Below the pieces are notes generated by a model that was not told the DNA's origin, did not search any database, and worked only from the letters and a program-made list of their open reading frames with translations. A program made the translations under genes and the position numbers. A DNA stretch of 64,000 bases from Mariniphaga sp041684965 (GTDB lineage Bacteria > Bacteroidota > Bacteroidia > Bacteroidales > Prolixibacteraceae), in assembly GCA_041684965.1 (NCBI GenBank), contig JAWLGR010000025.1, positions 5,748-69,747 on the forward strand, in the 5' to 3' direction. Positions 25,801 through 33,982 of this stretch are shown piece after piece; positions within the stretch are counted from its first letter, which is position 1, and each line of letters opens with the position of its first letter.

Positions 25801-26015
25801 CTGTCAGAACCTATCTGAAAGCCTTTAACCAGAAGATAGTTGCCATTATGCTCACCATTTTGTCTACAGTACTTGGCCTTGTGCCTTTTGTATGGGGAGG
25901 CCAGACCGAAGTGTTTTGGTTCGCCTTTGCGGCAGGTGCTATGGGAGGGTTGCTATTTTCCATGGTGGCGATATTTGTTTATTTGCCGTTGTTTTTGAGA
26001 GTGAAGACGATTTGA
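22875..26015 (+). CDS. RND-family efflux transporter permease, orphan
   Basis: About 1046 residues when started at the ATG at 22875 (MNKRTMNPSRPTFSPFPVVV); upstream in-frame ATGs would add an atypical extension. It has the RND architecture: a first transmembrane helix followed by LDVRFKPDRDLPRLSVRFSWPNASPQIIEQEASKIEG, two large periplasmic loops and two six-helix bundles. In TM4 the proton-relay pair reads DN (GIIIDNSIIM) rather than DD. Adaptor and TolC genes normally adjacent are absent; those at 54.8-60.4 kb belong to an ABC-type operon. The gene is more G+C-rich than its surroundings. The substrate is unknown. Confidence 0.88.
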   Translation: MNKRTMNPSRPTFSPFPVVVVFLALMIIGAGFIPLLDVRFKPDRDLPRLSVRFSWPNASPQIIEQEASKIEGVLGKINQVKSIESTSSVGSGIITLNFDKTANLDQKRYEVSMLIRQLRSNLPPQMSYPEISSGTAQNDNQASFMVLTLNSSVTTFQIGKTAEQFLIPELLKIKGIGDVNLYGITPHQWEIVFDPQLLDNFDVTPAEIGTAVNRLGSTEFLGNQHDGFGASLPVLSTVKQIPPDKWERVPVSNKNGRIITLGDVASVRLKEQPPASYYRINGKNTINLVLYSAPGENQLKLSSEVRQQLAVIARKLPPGYSVQVASDSTLFIKNELTKIGWRTFFSLLILLLFVLVVSRSFRILGILFLALMANLLIACAFYYLFKIEIHIYSLAAITVSFGIIIDNSIIMVTHLQKQKGMRVFIALLAATLTTLGALSVVFFLKENQKILLVDFTWVMLINLSVSLLVSFFLVPALMQNLYHKVPKPMGFRKRRWVIHFTSLYSRFIRFEKRYKWAFIMLIVLAFGLPVKMLPDKMEGKEKFHSVYNKTLGHESFKSNIRPVMEKVLGGTLRLFSEHVFEGGFYTDPGRTTLYVRGSMPEGCTVHQLNEAVRKMEQYISQFEEIEQFETRVTGYNNSSIIIRFTPEAEETSFPYLLKSQVEGKAISLGGMDWSVYGVGRGFSNALNMDYKNSRILLTGYNYNQLYAYAEQLEEKLLTYDRVKDTEFTSSQSWFAATRFEYNLEVDKILLAAQELNYNDYTGSLFTQLYERNLQPFYNQTELQPVVLLSERNRAYNKWDFYHRPVATRKGSKKLSVGGTIEKRLTGKSIYKKDQVYQVYLNYNFIGPAPLSAMVKEREIEAINQLLPLGFKAHQPQSMYYWSAKEKKQYWLLLLIMVIIYFITAILFESLLKPLAVMSLIPISFIGVFLTFYLFGFNFDQGGFASFILLSGLVVNAAIYIINDFNNLVERKKKAISVRTYLKAFNQKIVAIMLTILSTVLGLVPFVWGGQTEVFWFAFAAGAMGGLLFSMVAIFVYLPLFLRVKTI

Positions 26016-26261
26016 GGAGGGTTAAAAGATAAGGTTCGATGGCGTTCGAAGGGTTCGAGGGGTTCGACCCCGATAGCTATCGGGGGTTTGAGGAAGTTTG
26101 AATGGCTTTAGGGGTTTGAATCTGAATGCTGGCCGGGGATGGTTTCACTGGATTATGTTGTTTATGTTGTTTTTGAGAGAAGTTTGAACGTTTTACTGTT
26201 TTACTTTTAAGGATCTAGAGAGGAAGGTTTCTTTATCTGGAATTGATTAATATTTTGATAA
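26016..26261. other. Low-complexity intergenic region with GTTCGA repeats
   Basis: Several GGTTCGA/GTTCGAGGG units (26038-26067) are followed by the palindrome at 26068-26085. No gene is seen. Confidence 0.4.
26068..26085. repeat. Short palindrome CCCCGATAGCTATCGGGG
   Basis: A perfect 18-base palindrome. Related sequences (TCCCGATGACATCGGGA at 62809-62825, CTCCCGATGGCTATCGGGAG at 62873-62892) lie in the group II intron remnant, so it belongs to a dispersed palindrome family. Confidence 0.65.
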
Positions 26262-26470
26262 TGAGTAAAATTACTCATTCTTTTGAGTAATTTTTGGAAT
26301 AATGGATGAACATCCCTATTTTTAGAACAGGTAAGAGTGGGAGTGAAAGGGAGCGTTTCTTATTGCTCGCAGAAGACAACTACGAAGTCGATTTCGATAT
26401 ATTGATGGTTGGCACCGGATTAATCCCTTTTATTGAATTCCTGAAGATAAATCCGGGAGAGTTGTTTTAA
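26262..26470 (+). pseudogene. Remnant of a DUF4143 ATPase gene with its operator
   Basis: The boxes TGAGTAAAATTACTCA (26262-26277) and TTGAGTAATTTTT (26283-26295) precede an ATG at 26302 that starts MDEHPYF and stops at once (compare MFERPYL in the intact gene). Farther on a frame reads DNYEVDFDILMVGTGLIPFI then EFLKINPGELF to a TAA at 26468-26470, matching the C-terminus of the intact protein (NYEVDF, VGRGGIPYEEFLKINPKELF). The ATPase domain and most of DUF4143 have been deleted. Confidence 0.75.
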
Positions 26471-26558
26471 CCATCTTTTTTTATATATCTTAGTCTTGAA
26501 AAACAAGATTTGAAAAAAAAGTATAAGCCAATACATCTAAAAATTATTCTGCTTAACA

Positions 26559-28958
26559 ATGAAAAAACTATTCAAAACAAAAAGCATCCAGATACTGGGA
26601 ATCATTCTGCTTTCTGGTATTTTAACAGATTCTTGTACTCCGGCACAGGATACAGTTAAACCTACAGGCAGCCGGAACGACAGCTGGCAGATAACAGGCC
26701 CCGGTGGCGGAGGTGCAATGTTTAATCCGGCCGTCAGTCCCCACGACCCCGACTATGCCTATGTGAGCTGTGATATGACAGGCGCTTATGTTACCTATAA
26801 CGGCGGTGATTCGTGGAGAATGTTTAACCTGCGCAGTACCGTTCGGTGGTATGTGTTTGACCCGCAAAATGAAGATGTAATATATGCAAATTCTATTGCC
26901 TTATACCGCAGTACCGACAAAGGCAAAACCTGGGAAGTTGTTTATCCCGCCCCGGCTGAAATTACAGGAGTCGTATCAAGGGGTGACCATGCCAGTCCCG
27001 TTGTTGTGACCCGCGATAGCATTCGTAAATCGGTCAACGCCCTTGCCATTGACCCCGAAGATTCAGATAAACTTTATGCTTCCATTACAGTTGGTAATAC
27101 AGCGTCTCTTTATATTTCAAATGATTTCGGCTCCACATGGATTAAAGAAAAAGAGCTGGATGAACCTGCCGGTAATATCTATATAATACCAACCTCGCCT
27201 GAAAACAACAGGACATTGTACCTCACCGGGAGAAACTCGGTAACCAGCCGGGAGAATGGCCTTTGGGAAACCCGGAAGGGACCGGCGGGAGTTTCACGGC
27301 TCACCCAGTATACCGGTGGTTTTGATAAGGATAGGAACCGGTTCATCATTTATGCTACATCGGGCAGGTCGTATTTTAATTCATCGGATGAACTGTCAGG
27401 CATTTTTTATACCGAAGACGGAGGCAAGACATGGGAAAACAGGCAGGACGGACTCCTGCAATATACAACTGCAGACGCTCCGTTACCTGAATGGCGGAGC
27501 ATTGGTACCAGTGCAAATCATCCGGGGGTGGTTTATGTTTCATACAACCGGTTGAAAATTCACAGCGATACCACCTGTATTGGGGTGGCTAAAAGTGAGG
27601 ACTTTGGGAAAACATGGGTGCTGGCCTGGAAAGATGCTTTAACCGAAAGGGGTGCTATTGTTTCACCAAACTTTGAAGGAGCCTGGCTGGAGGAAATCTA
27701 TGGGCCTTCCTGGGGGGAAAATCCTTTCGCCCTCGGAGTTTCGCCCGTTAACCCGGAGATATGTTTCGGCACCGACTTTGGCCGTACCGTAAAAACAACC
27801 GACGGAGGAAAATCATGGCAGCAGGTATATACCCGGGAGAAGGAAGGTGTGGGCTGGATATCACGCGGACTGGATGTGAATACCGGATATTGTATCGTAT
27901 TTGACCCGTTCGACAGCAGTCACGTTTATATGGCACTTACAGATGTTGGTCTGATGGAAAGCTTTGATGGTGCCGAAAGCTGGAATCCGGTGAGCAGGGG
28001 GTATGGTATTCCCCGGAGATGGTCGAACAGCACCTACTGGCTTGAATTCGATCCGGAGGTCAGAGGTACAGTATGGGCAGTTATGAGCGCCAATCATGAT
28101 CTTCCCAGACCCAAGATGTTCAGAAGAAATGGTACATCAGGGTACAGGGGTGGTATACTGATGAAAACAGCCGGAAGTGAAAACTGGCAGCCGGTAAGTG
28201 ATGACATCGGGGAAGCGGCCTTTACCCATATTCTCATAGACCCTGAAAGCGATAAAGCCTCAAGGACTTTGTATGCTTGTGCTTTCGGAAAAGGTGTGTA
28301 CAAATCGGTTAACGGTGGTAAATCCTGGACACAAAAGAATAAAGGGATTCCGGGTGATGAACCGTTTGCGTGGAGGATAACCCGAAGAGAAAACGATGGT
28401 ACGCTTTTTTTGGTTGTCTGCAGGAGAAGTGAGGACGGAAGCATTGGGAACGACTGGGATGGTGCCCTCTACCGTTCGGCCGACGGAGCAGAAAACTGGA
28501 CACCAATCCCTCTGCCGGAAGGCACAAACGGGCCAATGAGCCTGCTGATTGATCCCGAAAAGCCGGAAAGACTCATCCTGTCGGCATGGGGCAGGGCAAC
28601 TCGTGAACCCTTTGCTCCCGACATTGGTGGCGGTATCTTTATTTCAGAGAATGAAGGCCAGTCGTGGAAGCAGGTACTTAAGCACGACCAGCACATCCAC
28701 GATATTACTTACGACGCACGAAACAATACATACTATGCCTGCGGGTTTGGAAGTTCTGCATACCATTCAGAAGACCGGGGAGAAACCTGGGAGCGCATAA
28801 AGGGATTTAATTTCAAATGGGGGAAAAGAGTAGACCTCGACCCCAGGGATCCTGAAAAAGTATTTGTAATTACCTTCGGAGGAGGAACCTGGCATGGCCC
28901 TGCAAAAGGAGACCCAAAAGCTTTTGAAGATATTGTTACTCCGGTTGTTGCTTATTAA
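26559..28958 (+). CDS. BNR/Asp-box beta-propeller lipoprotein (sortilin/GH74-like)
   Basis: 799 residues with lipobox TDSC (Cys26). At least ten Asp-box motifs (S-x-D-x-G-x-x-W) are visible, for example RSTDKGKTW, SNDFGSTW, TEDGGKTW, SEDFGKTW, TTDGGKSW, SVNGGKSW and SEDRGETW, spread over the protein. This pattern fits two seven-bladed propellers as in GH74 xyloglucanases or sortilin-like proteins. Members act as surface glycoside hydrolases or binding proteins. Catalytic Asp residues could not be assigned with confidence, so enzyme activity is not certain. It stands as a single gene. Confidence 0.8.
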   Translation: MKKLFKTKSIQILGIILLSGILTDSCTPAQDTVKPTGSRNDSWQITGPGGGGAMFNPAVSPHDPDYAYVSCDMTGAYVTYNGGDSWRMFNLRSTVRWYVFDPQNEDVIYANSIALYRSTDKGKTWEVVYPAPAEITGVVSRGDHASPVVVTRDSIRKSVNALAIDPEDSDKLYASITVGNTASLYISNDFGSTWIKEKELDEPAGNIYIIPTSPENNRTLYLTGRNSVTSRENGLWETRKGPAGVSRLTQYTGGFDKDRNRFIIYATSGRSYFNSSDELSGIFYTEDGGKTWENRQDGLLQYTTADAPLPEWRSIGTSANHPGVVYVSYNRLKIHSDTTCIGVAKSEDFGKTWVLAWKDALTERGAIVSPNFEGAWLEEIYGPSWGENPFALGVSPVNPEICFGTDFGRTVKTTDGGKSWQQVYTREKEGVGWISRGLDVNTGYCIVFDPFDSSHVYMALTDVGLMESFDGAESWNPVSRGYGIPRRWSNSTYWLEFDPEVRGTVWAVMSANHDLPRPKMFRRNGTSGYRGGILMKTAGSENWQPVSDDIGEAAFTHILIDPESDKASRTLYACAFGKGVYKSVNGGKSWTQKNKGIPGDEPFAWRITRRENDGTLFLVVCRRSEDGSIGNDWDGALYRSADGAENWTPIPLPEGTNGPMSLLIDPEKPERLILSAWGRATREPFAPDIGGGIFISENEGQSWKQVLKHDQHIHDITYDARNNTYYACGFGSSAYHSEDRGETWERIKGFNFKWGKRVDLDPRDPEKVFVITFGGGTWHGPAKGDPKAFEDIVTPVVAY

Positions 28959-29121
28959 TTCGGCCGGATTGGCAATCGTTAGTTATGGATACTGGAAACG
29001 AACCAGCCATGCTTGTATACAATGAAGAGAATATAAGGATAATTGAAATGCTAATATTTTATGTTTGTTCTATTAATTGAAGATGGATGTAGTGAAATTA
29101 TTTTGGTTCAAAATACTATAA

Positions 29122-30126
29122 ATGAAACATATCTTATTTGCAATTATTCTTGGAATAGCAATTCTATCCTGCAATCAGGAGAACATTGATCCGGAGCCGG
29201 CAGACAAAGCAGAGTGGTTCCCTCAATCTCCTGAAAACATCGTTGATCTGAATACAGCATACGATGATTACAACAGCAACATTAATGTGCTGGGGAAAAG
29301 AATTCATTTGTATTATTCAACAAATAAAGATTCGAAGGGAAGCAATTTTGATATTTCAAGTTGTTGTATTGATGCTTTTCTAAACCTGGACAATGCTATT
29401 TTTTCATTTGAAGTTTCCAATTCCGGTGCAATATATGCTTTCGATTTATTGCCTGAAATCAATACGGAATCTGATGAATTTGGCCCTTTCCTGTTTTATA
29501 GTGACTCTTTGATAAATGCAAAAACAAGTTGGTATTTTATGTATGCAAACAATGAAAACGGGAATTTCGATATCCGGTTTACATATGCTAAAGTTGGAGA
29601 TTGGGGAGGTTGGGATTCAAAACGACACATTTCAGGTCCCTTTCCTGCTAATACATTAAATTCCCCTTACGACGACTATTATCCTACAATAGATGTAAGT
29701 TATTCCAAAATGTATTTTTCATCGAACCGCGGGCACAAATACGATATCTATGAGATAGACATGGTTTCCAATGATTTGGTCGAATGGTTGCAAAATGGAA
29801 AGAATACACCACGGAAAAACTCTGCACTTTCAAGCTCATACGATGATAAATGTCCCTACATTAAAGGAAATCTCATGGTATTCTCATCCAATAGAGATTC
29901 TGGTTTCGGGGGTTATGATTTGTGGTATTCGGTATTTGAAAATGGAGAATGGAGCGAGCCACAGAACTTTGGTCCTGAAATCAATACTAAATACGACGAA
30001 TACAGGCCTGCAATTGAGTATTTCCCTGATTCGAAAAATGACCTGATGCTATTTTCTTCTGACAGGCCTGGAGGGAAAGGAGGATTTGATTTGTATTATG
30101 CAGGAATTCCTAAAATGATTAAATAA
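29122..30126 (+). CDS. PD40/WD40-like beta-propeller lipoprotein
   Basis: 334 residues with lipobox ILSC (Cys17). Repeats of the PD40/TolB type are visible: NSPYDDYYPTIDVSYSKMYF then SSNRGHKYDIYEIDM, SSSYDDKCPYIKGNLMVFSS then NRDSGFGGYDLWYS, and YDEYRPAIEYFPDSKNDLML then SSDRPGGKGGFDLYYA. These are common in Bacteroidota envelope proteins, often fused to OmpA domains, which is not the case here. A structural or binding role in the envelope is likely. It converges with the SDR gene, the two stops being 3 bases apart. Confidence 0.8.
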   Translation: MKHILFAIILGIAILSCNQENIDPEPADKAEWFPQSPENIVDLNTAYDDYNSNINVLGKRIHLYYSTNKDSKGSNFDISSCCIDAFLNLDNAIFSFEVSNSGAIYAFDLLPEINTESDEFGPFLFYSDSLINAKTSWYFMYANNENGNFDIRFTYAKVGDWGGWDSKRHISGPFPANTLNSPYDDYYPTIDVSYSKMYFSSNRGHKYDIYEIDMVSNDLVEWLQNGKNTPRKNSALSSSYDDKCPYIKGNLMVFSSNRDSGFGGYDLWYSVFENGEWSEPQNFGPEINTKYDEYRPAIEYFPDSKNDLMLFSSDRPGGKGGFDLYYAGIPKMIK

Positions 30127-30129
30127 TAT

Positions 30130-30864
30130 TTATTCTGTTCCTGGTAAACTAATTCCACATGCCTCTCTGCAAAGTTCCAGAAACCTTTCCTGCACCTCTG
30201 CATCATCCGCTTCCGGTAAGTGATATTTTTGTTTTTTGTGAAAAAAATACCGGCCACTGACTTTTGATTCGATGTCGTTGCTGACTGCCAGCCAGGTCTG
30301 GGTCTGATAACCTTTCTCCAGGCTGTCGGGGGCACCGGCTCCTCCCATTTTTGTGGGTACCCATCCCGGATTCACTGCATTGGAATAGACCCCCTGCCAT
30401 CTACGGGCTGCTACTTTTGCCAGAATAACCATATGAAGTTTGGAATCGGAATAACTAATACGTCCGGTATCAAACCCCTTTAATCGCGGATCACCCTGCA
30501 TGTGCAATCCTGAACTCAGGTAAACAAGCCGCGCAGGACGGTTTATCAGGCAGGTGAGAATATAAGGTGCCATTGTATTTACCCTGAAGATTATATCATC
30601 CGATGACCGGTAAACACCGGCATTATGGATTATTGCGTCGAAAGCGCCCAATGCATTTACGTTTTCAGCCAGCTGCTTTGTTTCCTCTACAATTGCCAGA
30701 TCGGCTGTCAATACTTTTTCTGCATGCGGAACCTTTTCAAGTGCTTCTTTACCACGTTCATCATTCCTGGCGTGCAGCACAACCTGGTGGCCTTCATTCA
30801 CCAATTCTTTAGCTGCAAGATGTCCCAGTCCGCCGGCTGAACCTGTTATGAATATCCTTGCCAT
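30130..30864 (-). CDS. Short-chain dehydrogenase/reductase
   Basis: 244 residues of the SDR family: the nucleotide-binding TGSAGGLG at 7-14, NAG at 81-83, catalytic Ser around 117-118 (YLSSG), and Tyr138-x3-Lys142 (YSDSK). The active site is complete. The Arg in HARNDERG (33) after strand 2 favours NADP(H). Family members reduce or oxidise small carbonyl or alcohol substrates; the similarity to retinol-dehydrogenase-like SDRs gives no firm substrate. It is cytoplasmic and monocistronic. Confidence 0.88.
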   Translation of the reverse strand: MARIFITGSAGGLGHLAAKELVNEGHQVVLHARNDERGKEALEKVPHAEKVLTADLAIVEETKQLAENVNALGAFDAIIHNAGVYRSSDDIIFRVNTMAPYILTCLINRPARLVYLSSGLHMQGDPRLKGFDTGRISYSDSKLHMVILAKVAARRWQGVYSNAVNPGWVPTKMGGAGAPDSLEKGYQTQTWLAVSNDIESKVSGRYFFHKKQKYHLPEADDAEVQERFLELCREACGISLPGTE

Positions 30865-31010
30865 ATTTTTACTTTGTTGTTAATAATAACAATTTAGTAC
30901 AGGATAGTTTCAGGTGTTTGCCATTCTCTGAAACGTTTGAACCGGTGAATGGCAATGACCCTGTCTTATTTATTGTTTAATGGGAACTCATATTTCATTG
31001 TTGATTATCT

Positions 31011-31230
31011 TTTATTTACCCGCTCAATAAGCAAAAAAGATTGAGCGGATGACACTCTCTGCTCAACAGGATGTTTTTATGAAAGAGCCGGCATTGTATT
31101 GCTGTTTTTCTTTAGTCACCCGCTCAACCAATAAAAATCTTTTAACAAATGACGTTCTTTACTCAGATGTTGTTATGAAATAACCGTGGTTGCAATGCTG
31201 GTTTTTTTATTAGTTATCCACTCAATCTCA
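31011..31230. repeat. Two-and-a-bit tandem ~100-bp units
   Basis: Units starting TTATTTACCCGCTCAA (31011), TTAGTCACCCGCTCAA (31112) and TTAGTTATCCACTCAA (about 31211) share the order of CGCTCAA, a short ATGTT(G/T)TTATGAAA block and GC(A/T)TTG-TTT. Unit 1 also contains a hairpin (31020-31048, stem CCGCTCAAT/ATTGAGCGG). No coding frame runs through it. It may serve as terminator region for the Zn-ribbon gene, whose 3' end borders unit 3. Confidence 0.55.
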
Positions 31231-31240
31231 AAAATTCATT

Positions 31241-31594
31241 TTAGTCTTCTTTTTTTACCAGTAAAAACTTATTGTTTTCGAGTGCTGAAAACCCCTGGTC
31301 GTAGCAGAAGTAGTAGACCCGGCCTGTACGGGTTTTATAGATGTGGGTAAAATGGCCAAAATTGAAACCCTGTTTTACCATCATACCTTTCCAGGTAGTC
31401 GTTTTTTCATCGGGGTTAAGTTCTTTCAGGATCGAATGGTTTTTTCTAAGAATGCGGTTGATTCTGCGCATGTAATTTGTCGACTCACCCAGCTTTTGAT
31501 TGTTGAAGGCATTGCGACATGCATCGCTGCAAAACTTCTGGTCGGCCCTTCCCCGGAGAGGCTCACCACATTCCTTGCACTTTCTTTTTTCCAT
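31241..31594 (-). CDS. Small Zn-ribbon protein
   Basis: 117 residues. The N-terminus carries a four-Cys zinc ribbon (KCKECGEPLRGRADQKFCSDACRNAF) of the DUF2116-like kind. The remainder is basic and helical (YMRRINRILRKNHSILKELN) and then strand-rich (RTGRVYYFCYDQGFSAL). Similar conserved hypothetical proteins are common in Bacteroidota. A nucleic-acid-binding role is suggested by the ribbon and basic helix but not proven. Divergent from ssb. Confidence 0.8.
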   Translation of the reverse strand: MEKRKCKECGEPLRGRADQKFCSDACRNAFNNQKLGESTNYMRRINRILRKNHSILKELNPDEKTTTWKGMMVKQGFNFGHFTHIYKTRTGRVYYFCYDQGFSALENNKFLLVKKED

Positions 31595-31764
31595 GGAATG
31601 CTTAGTTTTTTCTTAAGATGCTAATATATAAAATTATATCCGTTTTAAAATGCTTGTACCCGATTAAATTCGTTTACAAATGTTTATTTCCCGAATACTA
31701 GCAGGTTCATGTTTTAATTTTGAATCGTTGAATTCTTTTAAAGTATAAATTAAAATTTTAAATC

Positions 31765-32112
31765 ATGAATGCATTAAAAAACAGCGTAAGGCTTATTGGC
31801 CACCTGGGTGATGAACCAAAAGTAAAAATGCTGAATGGCGGGAAAAAAATTGCTGCTATTTCTTTGGCTACAAATGAAACATACCGCGACAGTAAAGGCG
31901 GGATGCAATCGGAAACAACCTGGCACCGTTTGGTGGCATGGGACAAAAATGCTGATATTGCAGAAAAGTTTCTTAAAAAGGGTTCTGAAGTTGCAGTTGA
32001 AGGAAAATTAACCCACCGCTCCTATGAAGATAAGAATGGTGAAAAGCACTATATAACTGAAATTGTGGTGAATTCACTGCTGATGCTTGATAAGAAAAGC
32101 GTAAAAAATTAA
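31765..32112 (+). CDS. ssb: Single-stranded DNA-binding protein, short form
   Basis: 115 residues with a complete OB fold of the SSB family (NSVRLIGHLGDEPKVKMLNG, ISLATNETYRDSKG, TTWHRLVAWDKNADIAEKFL, VEGKLTHRSYEDKNGEKHY). The long flexible tail and the acidic C-terminal tip that recruits replication proteins are missing; it ends LLMLDKKSVKN. Short SSBs of this kind occur as extra copies in Bacteroidota, so the main SSB is probably elsewhere. A terminator follows at 32157. Confidence 0.9.
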   Translation: MNALKNSVRLIGHLGDEPKVKMLNGGKKIAAISLATNETYRDSKGGMQSETTWHRLVAWDKNADIAEKFLKKGSEVAVEGKLTHRSYEDKNGEKHYITEIVVNSLLMLDKKSVKN

Positions 32113-32156
32113 TAAATTTTGCAGTTGTCTCGCTTGTTTCCCTGATTCTCTATGAA

Positions 32157-32185
32157 AAGGTTGTTTCGAAAGAACAACCTTTTTT
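32157..32185 (+). terminator. Rho-independent terminator of ssb
   Basis: AAGGTTGTT and AACAACCTT form a perfect 9-bp stem around TCGAAAG, followed by a T run. Confidence 0.8.
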
Positions 32186-32398
32186 GATGCCGGTGAAAAG
32201 AAATTAATGGCCTGCAGGGTAATCGCATGTTTAGCCCGCTGGATATTCAACGATTTCCTTTGCTGGTGCCTGAATTCTTTTCCTTTTGAAAGATGGATAA
32301 AGCAACTGGTATGGCACCCGGGGAAAATTATCCCGAAATTATCTATAGGTCTTAAAGAAACTTCACCTTTCGAAGCGGGTGCAACATTTCAATACTTT

Positions 32399-33805
32399 TC
32401 AGGGATTGTATCCAAGGATTTTAAACATGTCATCCACGGTTTGTTCGGTGCGGTAAACATAATCTACAAAATTGCCTGTTTCATCGCGATCAATAATTAC
32501 ATGTTTTGGTGCTGGTATCAGACAATGTTTTATGCCACCGTAACCACTTATGGAATCCTGGTATGCACCCGTATGGAAGAATCCGAGGTACAAGGGTTCT
32601 TTTTCACGCGATGAATACCGGGGGAGCATAATTTGCTGGTTCAGGTCTTCAGAGTTGTAATAATCCGAATGGTCACAGCTGATACCTCCTATGCTTACCC
32701 GGGTGTACTCATTATTCCACTTGTTGATGGGCAGCAGGATAAACTTTTCAAATATCGACCAGGCATCCGGAATGGTATTCATCAGGCTGTTGTCAATAAT
32801 GTACCACAATTCCGCATCGTTTTGCTGCTTTTGTTCCAGTACAGAAAAAATTGTAGCGCCGCTTTCGCCAACGGTATACTTTCCAAATTCAGTATAAATA
32901 TCGGGTTCTTCTATGTCCTCGGCATTACAGGCATCCTTGATGTTATTAACGATTTCACGTATCATGTATTCATAATCGTACTCAAAACCCAGGTGACTCC
33001 GGATAGGAAAGCCGCCTCCCAGGTTCAGCGCATTCAGTGTGGGGCATTCTTTTTTCAGCTCGATGTAAAGCTTCACCGATTTCTGAAATTCACCCCAGTA
33101 GTAAAGGGTATCTTTGATCCCCGAATCAACAAAAAAATGAAGCATTGTAAGTTCAATGTTTTCTTTCCCTGCGATTTGATTTCTGTAAAATTCCAGAATT
33201 TCAGAAGCTCTAATTCCCAGCCGCGACGTGTAATAGGCACTTTGCGGTTCCTCATCAATTGCCTTGCGTATTCCTATTTGTACTTTTTTGCCATTAGCAA
33301 ATGCCAGTACTTTTTTCAGTTCGTTCTTGTTGTCGAGAACAATTGTCGAATTAATAAAACCCAAATCAGTGAGTTCTATAATTTTGCGAATATATTCATC
33401 CGTTTTGTATCCGTTGTGGACTATTTTTACATCCTTACCCAGCTTTCCCTGCCTGTGCAGGTTCAGTATCAAATCAATGTCAAATGAGGAGGAAGTTTCC
33501 AGATTGACATTGTATTGCAAGGCTTTATTGATGACATGATGAAAGTGGCTGCATTTTGTACAGTAGCAATAATGATAATCCCCCTTGTAATTGGTCGATT
33601 TCATTGCCCTTCGGAAGAGGTTCCGGGCTTTTTTTATCTGGTCCCCGATGCGCGGAAGATACATCAGCCTGAAAGGGGTTCCGTATTTATCGATAAGGTA
33701 CTTCAGCGAAACGCCGTAAAATGAAAGATTACCATCCTGCAGGTCGAATCCTTCCTGAGGAAAATAATATGATTGTTCGATGAGATCCAGATAAGTATTC
33801 TTCAT
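32399..33805 (-). CDS. speA: Arginine decarboxylase, short Bacteroidota form
   Basis: 468 residues of the fold-III PLP-dependent decarboxylase family. The PLP-binding Lys is K84 in YHYCYCTKCSHF, the TIM-barrel continues with GGGFPIRSHLGFEYDYEYMI (phosphate/substrate region), and the second active-site segment lies in the C-terminal beta domain (GISCDHSDYY, GFFHTGAYQDSISGYGGIKHCLIP). It corresponds to the biosynthetic arginine decarboxylase in polyamine synthesis (arginine to agmatine). It is shorter than the E. coli enzyme, as usual for this branch. Substrate assignment is by family; diaminopimelate- or ornithine-related enzymes are less likely alternatives. Confidence 0.85.
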   Translation of the reverse strand: MKNTYLDLIEQSYYFPQEGFDLQDGNLSFYGVSLKYLIDKYGTPFRLMYLPRIGDQIKKARNLFRRAMKSTNYKGDYHYCYCTKCSHFHHVINKALQYNVNLETSSSFDIDLILNLHRQGKLGKDVKIVHNGYKTDEYIRKIIELTDLGFINSTIVLDNKNELKKVLAFANGKKVQIGIRKAIDEEPQSAYYTSRLGIRASEILEFYRNQIAGKENIELTMLHFFVDSGIKDTLYYWGEFQKSVKLYIELKKECPTLNALNLGGGFPIRSHLGFEYDYEYMIREIVNNIKDACNAEDIEEPDIYTEFGKYTVGESGATIFSVLEQKQQNDAELWYIIDNSLMNTIPDAWSIFEKFILLPINKWNNEYTRVSIGGISCDHSDYYNSEDLNQQIMLPRYSSREKEPLYLGFFHTGAYQDSISGYGGIKHCLIPAPKHVIIDRDETGNFVDYVYRTEQTVDDMFKILGYNP

Positions 33806-33982
33806 TTTCGCAAACCAGCATATAAATTTTCATTCAATATAATTCGGCAAAATAAATACCTTTTTTTTAAAAAACTTAATGATTGGTTTCTTAATGTGGT
33901 TTTTTGGGTAATTATTTTGCTTTTCAGGAAATTGCATGCGATCCTTAATTTAACACGGGCCGCAAAAATTCATTTTCTGATT

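Noticed and set aside
32633..33487. 284-codon plus-strand frame opposite speA
   Set aside because: Long but antisense to a clear decarboxylase gene; composition is that expected of an antisense shadow.
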